From: Russula earlei | Taxonomy: Eukaryota > Basidiomycota > Agaricomycetes > Russulales > Russulaceae | Direction of reading: 5' to 3' | Assembly (NCBI GenBank): GCA_025769875.1 | Contig: JAGFNK010000013.1 | Span: 186,001 to 250,000, forward strand | Length of the DNA stretch: 64,000 nt | Part shown: piece by piece, positions 1 to 13,843 of the stretch | Position numbering within the stretch: position 1 is the stretch's first letter | Layout: each line of letters begins with the position of its first letter | Translations under genes and position numbers: made by a program | The notes under the pieces: generated by a model | The model's database searches: none | What the model saw: the letters and a program-made list of their open reading frames with translations, nothing else | Told to the model about the DNA's origin: nothing

Positions 1-2969
1 CCTTCATTTCTATAACTGGCCATCTTATCCTCACGTTTATCTCAGATCCAAAGCCGTGGCGGATGGCGCGATCGGCTTTTACTGTGATCACCATGTCTCC
101 GCTCGGATGTCCAGGTTCATGTATGGTGTAGAGTTCTTACGAGAGTACAATGCGGACGACCCGGACCATGTCGCAAGGCTAGACAGGATGTGCGAACTAC
201 CCTCGGGTCCGAAGCTCTTAGCTGATGCCTTTGATTGTATCCTTGCTCGAGTATGTGACACTGCTTCATTCAATCCCTTTCTCATTTACAGACCATACGT
301 CCAGGGCATCAAGGTCAAAGAGTCCAGCGTCTTCACTCGTAAATACTGCACAGAAGTTACCTCTCTTTCCACCCTCTCGGTCTTTGAGGTGGAGATTTGG
401 TGTTACCGTGGAGGTACATCTACCCCAATGTGGATTAATCGCAACGCAGAAGACTTTACAACTCTGTGCATTGTCCAAGCGGATTTGTCGCCACTCGCAG
501 GTAGCGCGCAATCAAAGCCAGGAAGGAGCGGAAAGACATACTGGACGATAGTTTTCAGCGTGGAGATACATTTTGGCTTGACAGAGTTCAAGGCCAGGAT
601 TAAATGGGTGGACAGCGTGAGTTTCTATCCCAGTTGTTATTACGTACCGCTGAGATATACCTTCGATCATAGGGAAGAACCCGCTAGTGAGTGTTGACGC
701 CAATTACAGTGTCATTCGATGCTGACGCGCGATGATATCCAGCGGGCCCGCCACCATCATCTACAACGAAGGTGGACAGCGTGCCGAAGAAGACGACCTA
801 AACGACGATGACCCTGTAGCCTCTGCCTACGTCTCGCGGGCTCCATCGCCTCCTCCCGTGCTCGATTCCCAACTCCCCGTGCCTGAGAGGTCTCTTCTTG
901 AGGTGCCCAATGCGACTACCTCTATCCGTTCCAGCAAGTCACGCGCCTCTCCACCCGACCTTGATGTTGTCGACAAGGGCAAAGGACGCGAGGACGCAGC
1001 ATTGGGGAGTACACATTCACGGTCCTTGTCAATACCGCGTAACATCCCAGGCGGCATTGAGCTTCCTGGTCCTATCGCGCTTACCGACTCCAACTCTTCG
1101 CGGCGCAGCGGTTCCGGCCGTCTCGGAGAAACACTTACCTCTATTTGGGGGAACATACCCCCTTCCACTGGGCCTAGCGCCAACTCTTCTGTCCTCCCGT
1201 CGCCTCTCGAGGGCCCGTCATCACGCAGCGCGCTTCTCAATGCCCTCAGACCTCTCGCTTCCGTGCCTGAGGGTTCGGCTATCCCAGAAGTAGTCCATGC
1301 TGACGCGATTGAGCCAGTCGTACCTGAGGTTTATCGCCCCGAACCGCCCAAGACACCAAAGGCAGAGACCCCGCATGCAAGCACATCTCCATCGCGAGCA
1401 CTCACGTCTGCCAGTGCTGCAGCAACATCGCCGAAAGCAACGGGCACACCTAAGGCTCCATCCAGGATACCTACCACCGCTGCTTCCCCGCGTACGGCTG
1501 GTACACCCAGAGGGTTATCCATCTACAGCAATGTGGCGCAGCCCCCTCCTGCGGCAGCAACGCCCAGAGCCCTGGCATCAGGTGCTGTTTCTCCAGTACA
1601 TGTTGCGCCTTCCACAGAGGTACCGCCAGAGCAACCTACAATAGCAGAACCGGAGGCAACGCAAATCGAGGCCCCAGCCAACTTAACGCCAAAGCCTGGC
1701 TCCCGTGCGCCATCGAAGGTCCCTACACGCGTGCCATCTCCCAAAGCCGTACAGCCCCCGGTAACCGATCCGGTTGTGATTGGAGCAGAGCCAAGGTCTG
1801 TTGTGTCAGAGCAACCCTCGGGAGAACATGCCACCGAACCCGCTGCTGCTGAGGAGGAGGATTTCTTTGGCTGGGGTCAACCGAGGTCGAAAGCCACATC
1901 CCGGAAAGGCAGCAAGGCAACAAGTAAAGCAGCGAGCAAGCTGGCAAGTAAGGCGCCGAGCCCGAAGGGCGCTGAGACACCAAAACCACCAGAGTCTACC
2001 TCAGAAGGAGTGGGCGCCAGTTTGCGTGTGGAATTCCCTCCCGCCAACCAGATAAAATCACCAGCGCGGGCTCCGTCTCCCCTTGCAACGGTTGCCGAAG
2101 ACTCTCATGCTGAAGTGCCCGTTGAGGCCTTTTCTACACCTGGTGGTTTCTTCGTAACCAATCCAGACCCAGCGGCGGATGGCACTCAACCTCCACCTCC
2201 ACATACCAACGAGACACCGAATGTTCTTCCACCCCATCTTCAAGTTAATGAGACGCCAAATGACCTTCCAACTCAGGCCACAACTGATCCCGTCTCCTTC
2301 GGTGGGAGTCTGTTCGGCGCCGCGACGTCCGCTCTTGGATGGGGTTTCGGTAAGAAGGAGGGTAAGAGTAAATCCCCGACGCCGAAGGTCCCGACACCAG
2401 GGTGGGGAGCCTTTGGTAGTGCCGCTCCCTCTGTTACAGAGTCGCTAGGCGGTGTCGGCTGGGGTGCAGCGACGGGTAATAACAATGGACCAACCTCAGC
2501 GTGGGGATTCGAAGGAGGGAACAAATCGACAAATGCATCGACCGCGGATTTAATCGGTGGTTCTGGAATAACGGATACCCTAATGCAACCCCCCGCAGGA
2601 AATGGAGAAGCTCATTATCAACTGCCCTTGGATGAGACACCAGGAGCAGAAGGACAAAAGCAAGAATCGCTCCCGACGGACAGTAACACCAAGGAACACC
2701 TCATCATCCAAACGGATATTGCGGCGGAGCCTGCAGGAGACGCCACTGAGCCGAACACAGCAGCAGGTGATTCACCCGAAGATGTCCGTGGCGGTGAAGG
2801 TGGAGAGGGCGGCGAAGAGGAGGCTGACTGGGCGTTCCCCATAAAGCAGAAAAAGAAGAAGGGCGGGAACGCAAGCGCGAATACTGCTACGCCGGTCACA
2901 CCCGCGGCTGCAACAGATGAGGCGGTACCTGGGGGGAAAAAGAATAAGAAAGGGAAAAAGGGGAAGTGA
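1..2969 (+). CDS. Hsp70-like ATPase, C-terminal part, with long disordered tail (5' truncated by window)
   Basis: The gene enters from the left edge. An intron ends at 45. Exons then run 46-250, 305-616, 673-686 (14 nt) and 743-2969, all joining in frame. The first 130 or so residues read like the C-terminal end of the fungal HSPA12-type Hsp70 fold: a KAVADGAIGFYCDHHVSAR stretch, then GIKVKESSVFTRKYC, WINRNAEDF, GKTYWTIVF and FGLTEFKARIKWVD, ending in the GPATIIYNEGG segment that often closes this family. About 735 further residues follow, rich in Ser, Pro, Ala, Thr and Lys, with repeated short motifs (TPKA, SKATSK, PSPK), several Gly-Trp patches (FFGWG, AWGFEGG) and a lysine-rich end (KKKKGG, KKNKKGKKGK). 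The family assignment rests on pattern recognition. The ATP-binding half lies outside the window. What the tail does is unknown; it looks disordered and could bind RNA or membranes. Confidence 0.65.
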
Positions 2970-3162
2970 GAAGTAGATTTTTCCTCTTTTCCTTGTTCAG
3001 TTGTTAGACAAACAAAGACCAAAGCGGGTTACATAATCGAGTCACCACAACACAAAACAACACGCGACAAGCGCGAGGAGGAGGAGAGACACTGTCAAAT
3101 CAACCACCCTCCTCGCATTCATCGCGTGTTCTTTTCATCATTCTAGCGTGCACCCCCGTTAC

Positions 3163-6100
3163 ATGTCATTCTCGGGCACACCGCTCGGTCAAGGCAGACG
3201 TCTCGATCATCAAACGTTTCTAAACAAACCCAATCCATCTCTCCAACGAACAGTTTTCTCAACGCGCCTTGCCACTGCCACCTCAAACCCTGACCGTTCC
3301 GTCCCTACTTCCTACGCTTACGGGTGAGTCACCGCTCCACGTTCTCCATCACCACGTGTCCTCTTCACGCTCTCCTGCACCCATCTGACTCCGATTGTCA
3401 TGGCGGACTAGGGCACCCACGCTAGCAACACGTTCCCCTCCGAAGCCTTTATCAACCGCTTCGTCGCGTGACGGCTCCAACAAGGCCGAACATCATCTTT
3501 CACATCACCCCGCAGACGACACCCAACAAGTCGACATTGCGCTCCCCGCAGCCACAGCCACTCATCCGCTCAAACAGCGCGGACAGCAAGCCAACACCAC
3601 AACCATCACCACTGCCGCCACAATCACCACCACAATTCTCCCTACCAAACTGGCGAACGTCAGCTCGCGCACCGCCATCGCCAACAACTCCGACCCGACA
3701 AAGTGGGCCGTGAAAGGCACGTCCGTCCAGGCAGCCAACGCGATCCATCAGGCCGCCATGGCGCTGAACCCCAAAGACTCTTGGGCGTCGAGCTCGCGCA
3801 CCATCGTCCCGCGGAGCACCTCTGTCGAGTACGAGAAGGAGACGCAATCTACGAGCACCAGACGCCTCAACCCCCCTCCTCCGCGCAACGGCCCACCCGT
3901 GTCGCGCTCGGCCACTGCCGCCTCTAAGCTCGCCAAGCAGGCATCCGCGCGATATCCCCCCGACTCGGAAGGAGAGGGTGCGACTGGTGCAGCCTCTCCT
4001 CCCGCGCGCCAGGAGCGCGCCAAGACGCCCTTGGACACGGTCATCGATCTCGCGAAGCGCACGGCTTTCTATCTGCGCCAGCGCTCGACTGAACTGGATC
4101 TTGGCTCCTCTGAGCAGCAGGGCCAGAACGGCCATCACGACGCCAACAATAACGAGGAATCGTACGACTATGCGACGGAAGAGCGCGATTTCCAAACGCA
4201 GAGTGCGTCGGCCAAGGCGCGCAAGGTCAATGCTGCGGCCACTCACAAGCGCAGCAGCCGTATATCTACCGATAACAAGGCGTACCGCCCAACGCAGTCG
4301 GACTTGGAACAGTCGGACGAGGAGGATCTGGACGATGGGAAGAGGAAGAGAAGGAAGGCAAAGAAGAACATGCTCGGGCCGCTGACGACGTTGCCTGTCA
4401 TTGAGCAAGAGAAGAAGCGTAGAAGGAAAAGTCGGACGAAAGCAGACGGCGGAGAGGCAGGGGAGGCAGACAGGGAAGGTCAGGGGGAAGAAGAGGAAGA
4501 GGAAGAAGAGGAAGATAGCGGCAGCGATCACGGAGTCAGCCCTGAGGTGCGTTGCAATCCGCGAATACTTTACCGCTTCTCGTCCGCTGACTTTTGACTG
4601 TCCACACAACGCTCCATCCACCCATCTTAGCGCTTCTCTCAATCAAGGGAACTACAACGGCCTCCATCAAGAGCGACTTCCATCCCCCCACCGCCGACTT
4701 TCCTTGAAAACGATGCTGACGTTACGCTCCATAGTCATGAGCGGAGCCTCGATTCCATAACCGAGCACGAAGCGTTGAATGCTCCTTCGGGGTCGCCTCT
4801 GCCGCGACACTCGCGACGTGCGTTTTCCGTGGGGGGGTTCCTCGGACGCATCGTTAATCTGGCGCTTCGCTTGCTTGGCTATATCCTCTTCGGTGTTCTC
4901 CGCGTGCTCTCTACCATCATGGACACCATTGGCCAGGCGCTAGGCGGTGCTTTCGATGCTCTTTTCAACAAGCCCGCTCATTGGATAGCCCAGTCAAACC
5001 CTGCATTCCTACTAAAATGGTTGATCGTTGGAGCGGTCCTCTACGCCGGGTTGTTGGGTCTCAAAAGAACAAGCCTCGTCGGTTACATCCCATCCCTACC
5101 GGCCCAGACCACCACTCGCTACCAGGCTCCCGAAACACCTGCCGCCAATATCGCAGAATTATCTGCACGCCTTCAGGCCCTGGAGAACGCACTCGCTGGT
5201 CTTTCAGTCGATTTCGACAGTCAGTCCCGGAGTAACACCAATGTTTTTGGCCGACTCGGAGCTCTCGAATCGCGCATACAGAAAGAAGGCGTCCGTGCTT
5301 CAGAAGATCGGAATGTCGACCGCATCGCCGCGACCCAGGGCCTGCAAGCCGTGCGTCATGAGATCGATGCCCTCCGAAGCGCGGTTGCCGCTGTCCAACA
5401 ATCGGAAAACGCTGCCGAGGCAGCTCCCACGAATGATGAAGTGGCCCGTGCGAAACTAGCTGCTTTGGAGGAACGCGTTGGCAACTTTGAGGGCGGCCTA
5501 CGAGAAGCCCTCGAGCTTGGCAAGAATTCGGCCAAGACGGCCGGCGGCAGCACAGCCGCCAGCGCAGCGTGGTGGAGCAAGATCACGTCTTCGGGAAAGA
5601 AGGCGCTGAGCATCAAGGCGTCAGATGGGCAGGACGTGACTGAGCTCGTCGGCTACCTCGTCGACACCGCGATGACGCGTTACTCCAAGGACCTGATCGC
5701 CAAGGCAGACTTTGCGCTACACTCTGGTGGCGCCATGGTCATTCCCAGCCTCACGTCGGATACGCACGAAATCAAGCCGCAAGGCGTGCGGCAACAGGTC
5801 ATTGGGTACCTCACTGGCCACGGATATGCGCTCGGACGGCCCCCCATAACGGCGCTGCACCACGAGACCCACGTCGGTCACTGTTGGCCCTTCGAGGGGG
5901 ATCAAGGCCAGCTCGGCGTCACGCTTTCGCACGTCGTTCGGATTGAAGAGATATCGATCGACCATGTGGAGCATGACCTTGCGTGGGACATGAGCTCTGC
6001 GCCCCGCCAGATGGAAGTGTGGGGACTGGTTGAGGGCGCGTCGAATTGGGCCAAAGTGGCTGCGTTGGACGAGGCTCTGACCAAGGCCGGGAAGGAGTTC

Positions 6101-6382
6101 CCGACCCAGCCGAAGAGCCTGCCGACTTCTGCGAGATACGTGCGCATCGCGCAGTTCGAGTACGACGCCGATGTGTTGTCTCAGGCCGTGCAGACGTTCC
6201 CTGTAGACGAGGAGGTGCTTGAGTCGGGGATGGACTTTGGCATCGTCGTGCTGCGAGTCCTGAGCAATTGGGGCCAGCAGTTTACGTGCCTTTATCGCTT
6301 CCGCGTGCACGGACGGATGATCCTCGACGACGAACCGTCGGCGGCAGGAGCTGAGGCGCATGGAGCTGAAAACGTTGCATGA
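3163..6382 (+). CDS. SUN-domain (Sad1/UNC-84) nuclear envelope protein
   Basis: Three exons, 3163-3323, 3412-4546 and 4631-6382, give about 1015 residues. The start ATG at 3163 (MSFSGTPLGQGRRLDH) was chosen because its exon splices in frame at TACGG|GTGAGT. The N-terminal half is Ser/Thr-rich and charged and holds a poly-Glu run near the end of exon 2, as expected for a nucleoplasmic tail. Two hydrophobic stretches follow (NLALRLLGYILFGVLRVL and LLKWLIVGAVLYAGLLGL), then a coiled-coil-like region. The C-terminal domain has SUN hallmarks: ADFALHSGGAMVIPS, GHCWPFEGDQGQLGVTLS, IDHV, WGL, and RVLSNWG near the end. SUN proteins span the inner nuclear membrane and bind KASH partners to connect chromatin, telomeres or the spindle pole body to the cytoskeleton. 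No frame break was seen. Confidence 0.9.
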
Positions 6383-7107
6383 TTTTTATTTCTTCTCGTT
6401 TGGAATCCCATGTGACGGACGACAAACCCAACTGCATAATCGCATCGCAACTTTTGCCTCATGATCACTTTTTACGATGTAGCGTCCTACTCCCCACCCA
6501 CGCTCATGCACTCATGCCCCATCTCTCCGTTTCTGCTCATCATACCTCGGCTTCTCGTGTTTTTTTCTTTATTAATCTATTTTGCTGTCTTGTTCACCGG
6601 AACGTCCTTCCTTTGCTCCTGACACGATAACCTTCTCTGGTTTCCCTCCCTTTAATTGTCAAACAAGTAAACTAGAGAACTCGTTACCTACTCTCGCTGT
6701 CCTGTATACTTTCTGTACCCAAGTACCAGCAGCCGAAACGCTGGATGCCAATCCTATTTTCTAATATGATCCAGGGGTGTTTCTAGGCGCTGCGCCGATA
6801 ATCAATCAAGTCGGCTGTCGACTCATTGTAAAGTTTGACGTCGCGTCGCGTGTCGCACCGCGTATCACCTCCAAGTCATCTTCACTTCTTTTCAAAAAAA
6901 AGAAAAAAAGCGGACATCCAAATTCCACCATTCAGCCTCTCCGTTCTCCTCTTCTCTCCCCCCACCCTTTAGCTTAGCAGCGGCAGCAAGTCAAAAAAAA
7001 AAAAGGCCTCGTCGGCGTGGGCAACCAGGCGGTTGTTTTTTTTTTTTCCTATATTTTATTTTCCTCTTTTCTCCCTCCTTCCTTTCCCCCTTCGCTTATC
7101 GAGCAAC
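6383..7107. other. intergenic, SUN gene to Sec14-like gene
   Basis: No gene seen. It holds the 3' flank of the SUN gene and the 5' flank of the Sec14-like gene. There are pyrimidine-rich stretches and A or T homopolymers near 6894-6910, 6993-7004 and 7035-7048. The last lies 60 bp before the next start codon and resembles the pyrimidine tracts common upstream of fungal start sites. Confidence 0.6.
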
Positions 7108-8831
7108 ATGGCGGCCGACGACGACAAGGTCACCATCACCAAAAATGAAAACGGGAACGGGAGCGCGCGCGTGGACGCGGACGTGGACGTGGACGTGGAC
7201 GTGGACGTGGACGTGGACGTGGACGTGGACGCGCGCGTGGATTACACGGCGTACCCGCCACCTCCGGCCCCAGGACCCGTCGCGATGACAAGCGCCGGTG
7301 GTAGCGCCGCCGACGGGGGCGGGGAGTCGACGTCGACGTCGACGCTGACGCTGACGCCCACGCAAGCGGCGATGCGTGAGAAGGTGCTGGAGCACTTTCG
7401 GAACGAATCGTACGAGCTGCCTGGCGTCCGAGACGAGAGTGGCGGCGGACTCCGAGAGGAGGAGAAGTTTTGGCTCGTACGTCCCCCCCGCCCCCCTTTT
7501 TTTTTCTTCCATTCGTTCGAAATTTCCTTCCTGGTTTGTGGCGCGGTACATCTACTGATTCATCGTCGTTTTTTTTTTTTTCGTAGTCTAATGACTGCAT
7601 GTTGCGGTAAGTAGGATTGCCACGGTTTGAACCGGGGTGAGAGAGCGAGAGTATTGAGGTGTAAAAAGGTATCTGCGTGCTACGAAATGGAACTCGGCAA
7701 AGGCGGCCATCGAGAGGTTGGAGGGTACGCTCAGGTGGAGGCGCGAGTTTGGGATGTATGATCTAACGCCGGAACAGCTCGAGCCCGAGGTGAGTTCGCT
7801 TGGCCGCCTGTTGGCTTGCTTCCTCCTCCCCCCTCTGTGCGCGTGATGCTTACATAGTTCGTGGAAATGGGAAAAATAGGCGGTCACGGGGAAGGAGATC
7901 GTGTTTGGATATGACACGCTGCGAAGGCCCGCTCTGTACATGATTCCTAGTCGCCAGAACACCGAGGAATCTCCCCGTCAGATACAGTTTGCTATATGGA
8001 TGCTGGAGCGCGCACTTGATCTCACTGGCCCAGGCGTCGAGTGAGTGAGCCCCCATCCCTCTCTCCAAACCACCTTCCTAACTTGGTCCGTCGATCAGGT
8101 CCGTCGTGTTGATGATCAACTTTGCTGACAAGGCGAAGAACCCTTCGTTCGCTACCGCAAAGACGGTTCGTGTGTGTTCGCCCGTCGTCCTTTTGCGCGT
8201 GCTGACTGGCATTTCTTTTTTTGTCGTCCAGGTCCTGAACATCTTCCAGACCCACTACCCGGAGCGCCTCGCCGCATCGCTGATCCTGAACGTGCCCTTC
8301 CTGATCCACGCGTTCTTCAAAATAATCAGCCCGTTCATCGACCCGACCACGCTCAAGAAGCTAAAGTTCAACCCGAAGCCGGTCGAGGATGGCCTGTTCG
8401 CGGCCGACGAGCTCGTCAAGGACGGAGGCTGGGGCGGCTCGCGCGAGTTTGTGTGGGACCACGAGAAGTATTGGGGACCGTTCGTGCGGATGTGCGACGA
8501 GATTCGGGCGAGGCAGTTGGCGCGATGGCGGGAGCTTGGCGCGCGCGTGGGTTGCGACGAGTGGGACTACAAGTCGACAGAGGTCGGAAAAGTCACGCCC
8601 GCGCCCGCCGTCGACGAGGTTGAGGCCAAAGAAGATGCGACAGAGCAAGTTGGTGACGCGGGAGAAGATCCGCTTGCCTCACTCCAAGATCAAGATGGAC
8701 CTCGGGCATCCGCTGAGCGATCGGCGTCGGACCCGGACTACGTTGTTCCCGAGAGCGGAGATGCGGCGAAAGGGGAGGATGAGGGAAACGAGAACAAGAG
8801 TGAGATGATTGTGACAGCCACTGCCATTTAG
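7108..8831 (+). CDS. Sec14-like CRAL-TRIO lipid-transfer protein
   Basis: Six exons, 7108-7476, 7587-7606 (20 nt), 7669-7789, 7880-8040, 8099-8165 and 8232-8831, join in frame to about 445 residues. The CRAL-TRIO N-terminal helices are visible (EEKFWL / SNDCMLRYLRATKWNSAKAA / RLEGTLRWRREFG). The lipid-binding core follows: LRRPALYMIPSRQNTEE, SVVLMINFADKAKNP, VLNIFQTHYPERLAASLILN and PFIDPTTLKKLKF. Proteins of this family move phosphatidylinositol or other lipids between membranes and are cytosolic or ER-associated. Near the N-terminus lies a run of alternating Asp-Val, about residues 24-41, encoded by a hexanucleotide repeat that should vary in length between strains. The C-terminus is acidic and low in complexity. 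Confidence 0.88.
7171..7233 (+). repeat. coding hexanucleotide repeat (GTGGAC)n
   Basis: About ten near-perfect copies of GTGGAC lie inside exon 1 of the Sec14-like gene and encode a (Val-Asp)n tract. The copies are directly adjacent with no spacers, so this is a microsatellite-type repeat and not a CRISPR array. A second short GTCGAC-like run lies at about 7326-7352 in the same exon. Confidence 0.9.
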
Positions 8832-9138
8832 AGTGGCATGTTCGTTTAGCGATGCCACGGACGTCGAGTAATTGCACTAGTATCGTTGACAGGAAGAATG
8901 TTTTGAGGGAGTCAAATAGGGCGGCCTCTGTGGACGGTGGGGAGGAGAGAGGAGGGAGTGCCCGCTGCAAAAGGCAGAGATGGTCTTTTCGGGCGTTCGG
9001 GCTCTGATTGTGAGGGTGAAAGAACGGGTCGTTATCGGTATCGGTAGGATCAAGACGTTCCGTACCCGACAACGACCACCGCCACCGCCACCGTCACCGC
9101 ATCGTCAACCCTCCATCGCTGCACCCTCCATATCCGAC
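8832..9138. other. intergenic, Sec14-like gene to prolyl aminopeptidase
   Basis: A 307 bp spacer between two genes on the same strand. It contains a (CCACCG)n-like run at about 9077-9100, just upstream of the aminopeptidase start. No gene was seen. Confidence 0.6.
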
Positions 9139-11128
<1,990 letters not shown>

Positions 11129-12472
11129 ACGACGACTCGGACTAACACATGGTGATGATGATCATGAGAGGAGCGAGTGGTGCCTCGCTTTCATATGCCG
11201 CAGTAGCGTAGCTTTCCCGGGCTCGCCGCGGGGGTCAAAACCAAGGACGATCTTATATACAACTGTGTGATATGGCCCACTTCGAGAGGCCGCTGCTGCG
11301 TGCGAACGCCGGTGGCGGTCGTGTGTGTTTCGTTCGTTCGTCTGCTGGTGTGCTTTCTTCCTTCGATCGATATGTTGACGTGAGCGAACGCCTACAACGC
11401 CGTCCCTTTCACGAGACCCACACGACTCGGAAGCTCGGCACCCGCGGGAGTGGCATCAGTTCTCACAACGAATATGAACAAAATGTCGGTTATCGCCGCC
11501 GCCCACTCACCTGGCGGTGCGGTCATCGCACTGCGATCTCGAGGAGGGTGCATGCAGTCGCGGTCCCCGAGATCTGAGAGAGCTTTTGTTGGGTCTGTGG
11601 GCTTGTCCAGTTTTCCCCCCCCCCCAAGAAAAAAAAAAAAAAGAGGATCATCTCATGCCCACTGAGAAAAAGATTATACACCCGCCATAATCTTGTCAAC
11701 GCGTCAACCCCCCCCCACACACACACAATGCCACTATACCACATGCCACCCATGAGGTACTTCCAATCGCCGACCCGAAACACCCTTTCACCCAATTAAA
11801 CTCAGCTTCCCTTTGTTCCCCTCCATTCAGAACAAAACTCCACTCAAAAGATGAGATTCATGCGCCAAGTGGTTATGTGTCATCAACACGACTCTCACCA
11901 ACAAGATTACTTGCAACCGAAAGAGATAAAGGGTCTTGCCGATTAGTCAAGGATAGCTCAAACATAAAATCGTTTCCACTGAATTAATCTAAGGATGTAA
12001 CAGTGACTCTGGAAAACTCCGAAGTTCGTATCAGTTTCATTGGCCGAACGGGGCCTCAGTCTTGACTGAGGTTAGTACTACACATTCCTTTACACTTCTT
12101 TCAAAGCTAATAGTGTGCATAGTTATAATTCTATAGGTTAGATAACTAACCAATATAGTAGTCTTTCATACACAAGACTGAGTTATAATTCTATAGCTTC
12201 AACAAAAAGTACTCGCGAATGATAATTTACCAGCTTCCAACCTCCTTCCTGCCCGTGAGCCTTTCAGCATTTGCGCCGCATCTCCTCTCTTTGTGCGTTT
12301 CAAGCTCATCGCCCCCGTATCCAATCCATCACTGCGATTCACCCTCCTCTTTCCTATCCCCTTCCCTGGGGAAGCTGGCTTCACTCCTACTCCGCGCGTC
12401 CCCAGCCGGGCACGCTGTATGATGGCTATATTGCACCAAAAGCGCGCGTGGGAGTTAGCTACAATGCTCATA
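11129..12472. other. intergenic, aminopeptidase to HNH gene
   Basis: No gene could be supported. The stretch has C and A homopolymers (about 11616-11642 and 11708-11717), a CA-rich run, an AT-rich block at about 11860-12200, and a 16-nt direct repeat listed separately. The small open frames here have no recognisable domain. Confidence 0.5.
12121..12196. repeat. 16-nt direct repeat, 60 bp apart
   Basis: AGTTATAATTCTATAG occurs exactly at 12121-12136 and again at 12181-12196, in an AT-rich intergenic block. The similarity stops right after the repeats. It could be a remnant of a tandem duplication or a target-site-like footprint. No transposon sequence was recognised between the copies. Confidence 0.7.
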
Positions 12473-13843
12473 TCACGTAACCAGTTCCTCTATCCTACGC
12501 ATGAGCGTATCATCGTCAACGAATGGTCCTCCGAAATAAACAGGAACTTGTGACATGCAATCATCATCATCATCATCCTCCAAATATTGATCGAACACCT
12601 CCGCGGCACCTGAAGCTGCAAACACCCGAGCCATTGCTAGTTGAAGGTTGCAAATTCGAGGGTCAGGTGATAGTATCATATTGCCGCCATTTCCACTTCC
12701 AAATTTTATTTCATCCCCATCCTTGCAGCGAATGGTGGGTGCCACACGATTCGGTCGAACCTCTCGAAAGAAGTATTTCCACTATTTACTATATTACGCT
12801 GGGTTCAGGTCTATAGAATCATGAACTCACTTGATCGTTGACGAGTGTGGCTTCGATGCCCCAAGCTAGGAACTTATCCATTGAATCATGGGCGTCATTT
12901 TGGATATTGATAGCATTGGCAGGGTGGTTTATGAGTTGATGAACGTCCTCCGCTTTCAATATCGTGCCAGTAAAAGTCTCAATCGCTTGATATGAATGCG
13001 TCTGCGTAACGCATAAATCAGCGGGAAAAAAAAGACTCTGGAATTGTTTCCACCTTGGAATGAACGGAGAATGGGATGATGTGCGCGCAGCGGGGAATGA
13101 CAACCTGATCGTCGCCAAACATTCCAAACCCGGTAACGGGGCAACGAGTCCCATCACGAAGAAAGATCTAAAGAACGGTTTTGAACAACACAGTCAACAG
13201 TAGATCGAAAATTTACAAGGTGTTTCAGAGCCGATTGACTTTGGTGGACAATGGCTGACGATAACAACGATTCGATCTCCTCTATACGCCTAAGGTCGGG
13301 AGTAAGATGTATACTCTCTTGGGGAGTTGTTTTTCCACCGGGATTTCTGACTGGGAAGACAGAATGAGAGTGACAAGACTCACGGGAGATCGGAGCTTAC
13401 ATGCTACAATAAGATGGGACAAGTAATGGCTTGCAAGAGCGGTGAGATACGTGGTATTCCCAGTATTCTGTCTGAGCTCTTGATGCACATTAAACGCCCA
13501 GTCATCCGGACTGACAGAGCGATCGCCGTCGAGATCGTCGACTGGACACGGGCAGTTTAATGCAGGTGACTACTGAGCGAGGAAGAAGGGCATCACCGAG
13601 TTTCTTCACAGCGGAAATTTCACATTTTGCAAGTTCCACCAGAATTTCTCGAGATATCGTTTCCGGAGATGGGGAGTGCTCAATCACAGCGCGGAGGAGT
13701 TTGTGTGCGGGCACGTCAAAGGTCGAAGAAGTCGCTCCAACGCGCCTCGCAAGTCCCAGCGGCAGATTATCCACAGAACTGTCTTGCCTTCCCATCATGC
13801 CCAGTAGTATGAGTAGGTAACTTGCTAGGGAGTTGTCAGCCAT
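12473..13843 (-). CDS. HNH-nuclease-domain protein of the basidiomycete type
   Basis: Six exons on the minus strand, 13843-13610, 13569-13401, 13350-13217, 13167-13054, 13001-12831 and 12781-12473, join in frame to about 376 residues. The N-terminal part is helical (YLTALASHYLSHLIVAFR). The core is FLRDGTRCPVTGFGMFGDD, then CAHIIPFS, which supplies the first histidine of an HNH-type motif. It continues with HPANAINIQNDAHDSMDKF (Asn and His of the motif) and a C-terminal half containing PDPRICNLQLAMARVFAASG and AAEVFDQYLEDDDDDD. Such proteins are highly expanded in mushroom genomes. The HNH fold can cut nucleic acids, but a cellular role is not established for this family. The first intron (40 bp) is unusually short and is the least certain join. 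Confidence 0.75.

Noticed and set aside
3500..4642. 380-residue open frame on the minus strand
   Set aside because: It lies opposite exon 2 of the SUN gene, is Arg/Leu-rich as expected of an antisense shadow, and shows no domain.
7171..7233. CRISPR-like array
   Set aside because: The 6-bp units are adjacent with no spacers, inside a eukaryotic coding exon.
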